The position numbers were made by a program, and so were the translations under genes. Below the pieces are notes generated by a model. It ran no database searches. It saw nothing but the letters and a program-made list of their open reading frames with translations, and was not told where the DNA came from. A stretch of DNA of 35,396 nt from DASTHG01 sp035491895. Lineage in GTDB: Bacteria > Gemmatimonadota > Gemmatimonadetes > Gemmatimonadales > GWC2-71-9. The DNA lies in NCBI GenBank assembly GCA_035491895.1, contig DATJJY010000055.1:1-35396 (forward strand). Direction: 5' to 3'. Shown piece after piece: positions 33,512 through 35,396 of the stretch (positions are counted from its first letter, which is position 1; each line of letters opens with the position of its first letter).

Positions 33512-34959
33512 AGCGGAGACTCGTGCTCGCGGCGCTCAGCCTTACGGTGCTGGCGTGCGGAGAGGACACGACGTTTCCACTGCCGCAGACGATGCAGCTC
33601 GTCTTCGCCGTGCAACCGAGCGCGACCGAAGGGGATGCCACGATCGCCCCGCCGCTGGTGGTGGCGATTCGAGACCGGTCGGGCGCGACCGTTCGTAAAG
33701 CCACTACCGCCGTCACCCTGAGCCTCGGAGCCAATCCGAGTGGCGCGACCCTCCTTGGGACCACCACGGTGAACGCGGTGGCCGGTGTCGCCACGTTCAC
33801 CGATATCCGGGTCGATCGCCCCGGGAGCGGCTATACACTGGTGGCCCGAGTCACCGCTCTTCCAGCCGAGACGAGCGCGCCGTTCGACGTGCACCTGAGC
33901 TTCGTGCAAGTGACCGTCGGGATTTTTCACAGCTGCGGGCTGACGCAGCACGGGTTCGCGTACTGCTGGGGATCGAATGACGTGGGCCAGCTGGGCGACA
34001 GCACTCACGTCGAGCGGCTGCGGCCGGCCCCGGTCGCGGGCGGGTTGACGTACACCCAGTTGAGCGCCGGTGGAGATCACGCCTGCGGCATCATCCCGGG
34101 TGGAACCGTCTATTGCTGGGGCAGCAACTTCACGGGGCAGCTGGGTGACAGCTCGATGGAAAACCGGGTGCTGCCGACCCGGATCGCCGGCGGCCTCGCT
34201 TTCTCTCAGCTGAGTGCGGGGTCGTTTCACACGTGCGGGCTGACGCTGACAAACGAAGCGTACTGCTGGGGATCCAATCTGTTCGGAGCACTCGGCGACG
34301 GGACGGGGAGCCTGCGCCTGGTCCCCACTCCGGTCGGCGGCGGCCTGCACTTCACCCAGCTGAGTGCCGGCGGCGTCCACACCTGCGGTATTGCCACGGG
34401 GAACGTCGCGTACTGCTGGGGATGGAATGGCGGTGGGCAGCTCGGTGACAGCACCACCGCGACGCGACCCACGCCCACTCCGGTCTACGGCGGCCTGCCG
34501 TTCATGGAGATCAGCGCGAATCCCGGATCCGACTTCGAGGGCCACACCTGCGCCGTCACGACGGGGAGCGCCGCGTATTGCTGGGGGACGAACTACAACG
34601 GCGAGCTGGGCGACAGCACCATCAACGGACACCCGTTCCCCATGGCGGTGTTCGGGACCTTGCAAGTGGGGTACGTTGGTGCCGCGCGCGGATACGCCTG
34701 CGCGTTGACGAACGGCCAGACGTTGCATTGCTGGGGTGTGAACGCCGACGGCGAGCTGGGCGACGGAACGACCGCCGCTCACCTGACCCCGAATCCGGTC
34801 TCCGGCTCCCTCGACATCGTCCAGGTGAGCGCCCGGTTCGATCACGCGTGCGGCATTACGGTGAGTCACGTGGCGTATTGCTGGGGTACGAACGACCATG
34901 GCCAGCTCGGCGATGGAACCACCACGGCTCGACTCGCGCCCACCCGGGTGATCCAGTGA
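33508..34959 (+). CDS. RCC1-repeat lipoprotein with Ig-like domain
   Basis: A 483-residue lipoprotein: signal peptide with lipobox-type VLAC (Cys17), an Ig-like domain (about 28-135, LVFAVQPSATEG to SAPFDVHL), and seven RCC1 blades. Each blade carries a CxL/CxI element and YCWGSNxxGQLGDST-type motif, giving one Cys pair per blade that could form a disulfide. This is a seven-bladed beta-propeller on the outer membrane or cell surface, a binding rather than catalytic module. GTG start overlaps the Imm1 stop, and the next gene overlaps its own stop (GTGA), so all three are likely one operon. Confidence 0.9.
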   Translation: MKRRLVLAALSLTVLACGEDTTFPLPQTMQLVFAVQPSATEGDATIAPPLVVAIRDRSGATVRKATTAVTLSLGANPSGATLLGTTTVNAVAGVATFTDIRVDRPGSGYTLVARVTALPAETSAPFDVHLSFVQVTVGIFHSCGLTQHGFAYCWGSNDVGQLGDSTHVERLRPAPVAGGLTYTQLSAGGDHACGIIPGGTVYCWGSNFTGQLGDSSMENRVLPTRIAGGLAFSQLSAGSFHTCGLTLTNEAYCWGSNLFGALGDGTGSLRLVPTPVGGGLHFTQLSAGGVHTCGIATGNVAYCWGWNGGGQLGDSTTATRPTPTPVYGGLPFMEISANPGSDFEGHTCAVTTGSAAYCWGTNYNGELGDSTINGHPFPMAVFGTLQVGYVGAARGYACALTNGQTLHCWGVNADGELGDGTTAAHLTPNPVSGSLDIVQVSARFDHACGITVSHVAYCWGTNDHGQLGDGTTTARLAPTRVIQ

Positions 34960-35396
34960 CCGAGCGGCGCTACACCGACACCGAAATTGCGGCCATCTTC
35001 CAAGCGGCCACGGACGGGCCGGCGCAGTTGCAGCGGGAGGTCCCGAGAGAGGAAGGCCTGACCCTGGCCGAGCTGCAGACGATCGGCCGTGAGGTTGGCA
35101 TCGCTCCCGACGCGGTGGCGCAGGCCGCGCATGCCCTGGATGTGCGGGTCGGCGCCCACTCCCGCACCTTCCTCGGGCTCCCGATCGGCGTCGCCCGAAC
35201 GGTCAATCTCAACCGGCGACTCTCGGACGAAGAGTGGGAGCGGCTGGTCGTGCACCTGCGTGAGGTGTTCAACGCCCGGGGAGTCATGCGATCCGAAGGC
35301 TCGCTCAGGCAGTGGACCAATGGGAACCTGCAGGTGCTTCTGGAGCCGACCGAAACCGGTCATCGCCTGCGGTTCGGAACACTGCACGGCGGCGCG
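34956..35396 (+). CDS. Protein of unknown function, 3' partial
   Basis: A gene starting at GTG (34956), overlapping the RCC1 stop by GTGA and open to the window edge; 147 residues are visible. The N-terminal part (RYTDTEIAAIFQAA, then LTLAELQTIGREVGIAPDAVAQAA) is a short helical domain. The following stretch includes FLGLPIGVARTVNLNRRLSD and a beta-rich region. A membrane segment may lie beyond the cut. The function is unknown. Confidence 0.7.
   Translation, partial: MTERRYTDTEIAAIFQAATDGPAQLQREVPREEGLTLAELQTIGREVGIAPDAVAQAAHALDVRVGAHSRTFLGLPIGVARTVNLNRRLSDEEWERLVVHLREVFNARGVMRSEGSLRQWTNGNLQVLLEPTETGHRLRFGTLHGGA

Overview
The window is a GC-rich, densely packed bacterial chromosome segment with frequent GTG/TTG starts and many 4-bp ATGA/GTGA overlaps. 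An ADOP-type FtsX permease, a DUF2911 protein, Ig/RCC1 lipoproteins, bacterial alpha-2-macroglobulin and many DinB, NTF2-like and VOC proteins together suggest a free-living soil-type bacterium. Gemmatimonadota or a relative is my best guess; this is inference from gene content, as there is no rRNA or other taxonomic marker. I see no tRNA, rRNA, CRISPR array, integrase or transposase. No stretch above 300 bases lacks a gene.

Layout. 1-6.1 kb: 3' part of an ADOP permease, then a putative small mobile unit (an Avd-like four-helix-bundle gene bounded by inverted arrays of a 14-bp repeat), a secreted DUF2911 protein, and a sigma-54 response regulator followed by its membrane histidine kinase. 6.2-10.3 kb: a secreted esterase-like protein, a minus-strand DinB gene overlapping a very basic 51-residue protein, a hairpin-rich spacer, a one-helix membrane protein, and a membrane-anchored PHP-domain phosphoesterase. 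10.3-19.7 kb: two large divergent genes, an exported modular metzincin-like protease and a 1924-residue alpha-2-macroglobulin with an intact CSEQ thioester motif, sharing a 79-bp spacer that contains a perfect dyad.

19.8-22.5 kb: a three-gene unit (conserved 104-residue protein, ParB/Srx-like protein, HEAMH putative metallopeptidase) facing a membrane Ser/Thr kinase with an N-terminal zinc ribbon and an HLD instead of HRD catalytic loop. 22.5-28.3 kb: a run of small accessory genes: VOC, DinB, three NTF2-like proteins, ThuA, a free-standing Clp-N protein and a P-loop protein, plus two decayed genes side by side (a truncated DUF418 gene and a VOC gene with an internal in-frame deletion). 28.3-31.3 kb: a YjdF-like membrane protein, then a sugar porter coupled by ATGA to a PfkB sugar kinase (uptake and phosphorylation of a hexose, probably fructose). 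31.3-33.1 kb: a membrane protein coupled to DinB, then an exported intradiol dioxygenase-like protein. 33.1 kb to the end: an Imm1-like immunity protein, an RCC1-propeller lipoprotein and an unknown gene cut by the window edge, joined by successive GTGA overlaps.

The most promising items for follow-up are the Avd-like gene between inverted arrays, the protease/alpha-2-macroglobulin pair, the 19.8-21.3 kb three-gene module, the Imm1-RCC1 operon, and two genes whose most plausible start codon is CTG.
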